64,000 nt of DNA from Pterobdella sp. o SKG-2022 (taxonomy: Eukaryota; Annelida; Clitellata; Hirudinida; Piscicolidae), in assembly GCA_964035795.1 (NCBI GenBank), contig OZ038321.1, forward strand, positions 23,628,850 to 23,692,849. Direction: 5' to 3'. Shown one piece after another: positions 58,439-64,000 of this stretch. A program made the translations under genes and the position numbers. The notes under the pieces were generated by a model, which was given only the letters and a program-made list of their open reading frames with translations, was not told where the DNA came from and did no database searches. Position 1 is the first letter of the stretch, and each line of letters starts with the position of its first letter.

Positions 58439-59845
58439 GACCAAAATTGAGTTTTATCCAAAAAAAAATCAATTATTCAAATACTTTATAATTTAAATAT
58501 TGAAAGTTATTTTAAACTTAAGTTAGAACCCAACGAAAAGAGCAATTAACTCAGGTAGCGATACTATTATTATTAGTATTTTTTAAATTCTTTTGGCTAC
58601 AACTATTTAAAAGTATTAATTTAAGTGTGAATTTTTTAAAAATAAAACTTTTTTCAAAGATTTAAATATACGTGAGTTAAAAATTTTTTGCAATCTTAAA
58701 TATTTCAGCTTTATCAGTACTTGAATGATATCGAAGACTGAAGGTTGAAATTATTTCAATAAATAAAACATTACTTTAGGCTTTTGATTAGTTTTAACGA
58801 GCAATTAAAACGAGAAATAAAACAAGAATCATGGGGCTATAATTATTTGGGTATATAATCTGTGTACGCTTCGAAAACTATTCATTTAAACTACTTCAAC
58901 AGCTTTTACTAGGTTCAAACTAATGATGTCTCTATAATTCGACTATTTGTCAAATTTTAGTAACTGAAATCGAGGATTTTGAGCACTGATGATTAAAGTC
59001 ATTTGTTTCTAATCTTTTCAGAAATAGAAAACTCAAATTCTTCTTGATAAAAACTTGAAAAATTAATTACAAAATCGAAAAAAAATCTTTTCAGCATTCA
59101 TCTAAAAATTTTCAACAGTATAAACTGTTCATGTTGAGCGCTTTAAAAATCGAACAAAGCGCTAAATAAATAACATATTAAACTGTTTTATTATAAAACA
59201 CTAAAAATGACCAAAAAATAATTAATTCTAATGTAATTTATCTTCGCTATTGTCACACACGAAAATTAAAAATAATTTAGAAAATCTTCGAATCAATGTA
59301 AAAAATTAGATTCAAAATAATAACATTGATTTATGTTTAGTTAAGCGCAAGATAATTTGTATAACATTTTATCTACCAACTAAAATTTCAAGATATTTTG
59401 TACAACTTGACATAAAAGGCTTTAATTCAACTATGACGGTGAACATCATTAATAATACTGCAAAATAAAAAATAATAATCATCATAATTATGCGTTAAGA
59501 AATTATATACATACACAAAAACTACCAAAATTAAATAATTCAAAAAATTAACACAACATAAAAACACTACCAAAATGAAAAAAAAAATTTGAACAGATAA
59601 AATGAATATTTGTATAACAATTTTAAATATTAAATAAAAATGAAATATTTTAAAAAAATAATAATAATCAAAATAAAACAAATAGAATCGATTGAAGTTA
59701 AAAAGCTTCCATTGAGTCACATATTTGTGACGATAAGCTTTGTACCTAAAAAACTTTTTAGTGTCGGGTAATGGCTTGAAACAACAAAAAAATTGAATAA
59801 AAAAAATATTTGACATAAAAATAACAAAAAAACAAAAAAAAAACA
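58439..59845. other. Spacer between ZMYND11 3' end and PACSIN start
   Basis: AT-rich, with no coding exon found. It must contain the ZMYND11 3'UTR and the PACSIN promoter and 5'UTR, both read on the minus strand. I could not fix a polyadenylation signal or TATA box. Confidence 0.5.
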
Positions 59846-63976
<4,131 letters not shown>

Positions 63977-64000
63977 CTGTAATGTAGGGTGCATGTGATG

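Overview
This is nuclear DNA of an animal. It is AT-rich, with short GT-AG introns, polypyrimidine 3' splice sites, many microsatellites, decayed non-LTR retrotransposons and tRNA-derived SINEs. Bona fide metazoan genes (XPC, PACSIN/syndapin, ZMYND11, GFI1/Senseless, a Maf-like bZIP factor) are present. I cannot name the species. The gene content, the four-finger Senseless-type GFI1 and the very long GATA, CAT and TAC repeats suggest a protostome, perhaps a lophotrochozoan such as an annelid; this is inference only.

Layout. 0-7.1 kb: four minus-strand members of an unrecognised paralogous family (one frameshifted pseudogene, two intact single-exon ORFs, one C-terminal remnant). 7.9-11.2 kb: an orphan terminal exon and a Maf-like bZIP gene whose intron holds a LINE 3' end. 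12.75-16.29 kb: a large low-complexity protein with SEGxx motifs (TALPID3-like candidate), head to head with a complete 15-exon XPC gene at 16.56-22.99 kb. 24.96-27.0 kb: an uninterrupted ~2 kb TAC repeat. 27.6-29.5 kb: LINE debris, a duplicated copy of XPC exon 11 and foldback elements. 29.7-34.65 kb: a small gene whose two shared 5' exons are followed by a tandem array of ten candidate terminal exons, the most unusual structure in the window. 38.6-40.8 kb: GFI1/Senseless (minus). 42.67-44.46 kb: an unrecognised minus-strand gene, overlapped in antisense by the first exon of an uncharacterised plus-strand single-pass membrane protein with a PPxY motif (43.9-51.0 kb). 51.23-58.44 kb: complete 15-exon PACSIN (minus). 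59.85-64 kb: 3' part of ZMYND11 (minus, continues off the window).

The recognised genes act in separate processes: XPC in nucleotide-excision repair, PACSIN in membrane curvature and endocytosis, ZMYND11 in reading H3K36-methylated chromatin, GFI1 and the Maf-like factor in transcription. No operon-like co-function is apparent beyond one probable shared divergent promoter (16290-16560). Exon boundaries come from reading frames, splice signals and family conservation; no transcript data were available.
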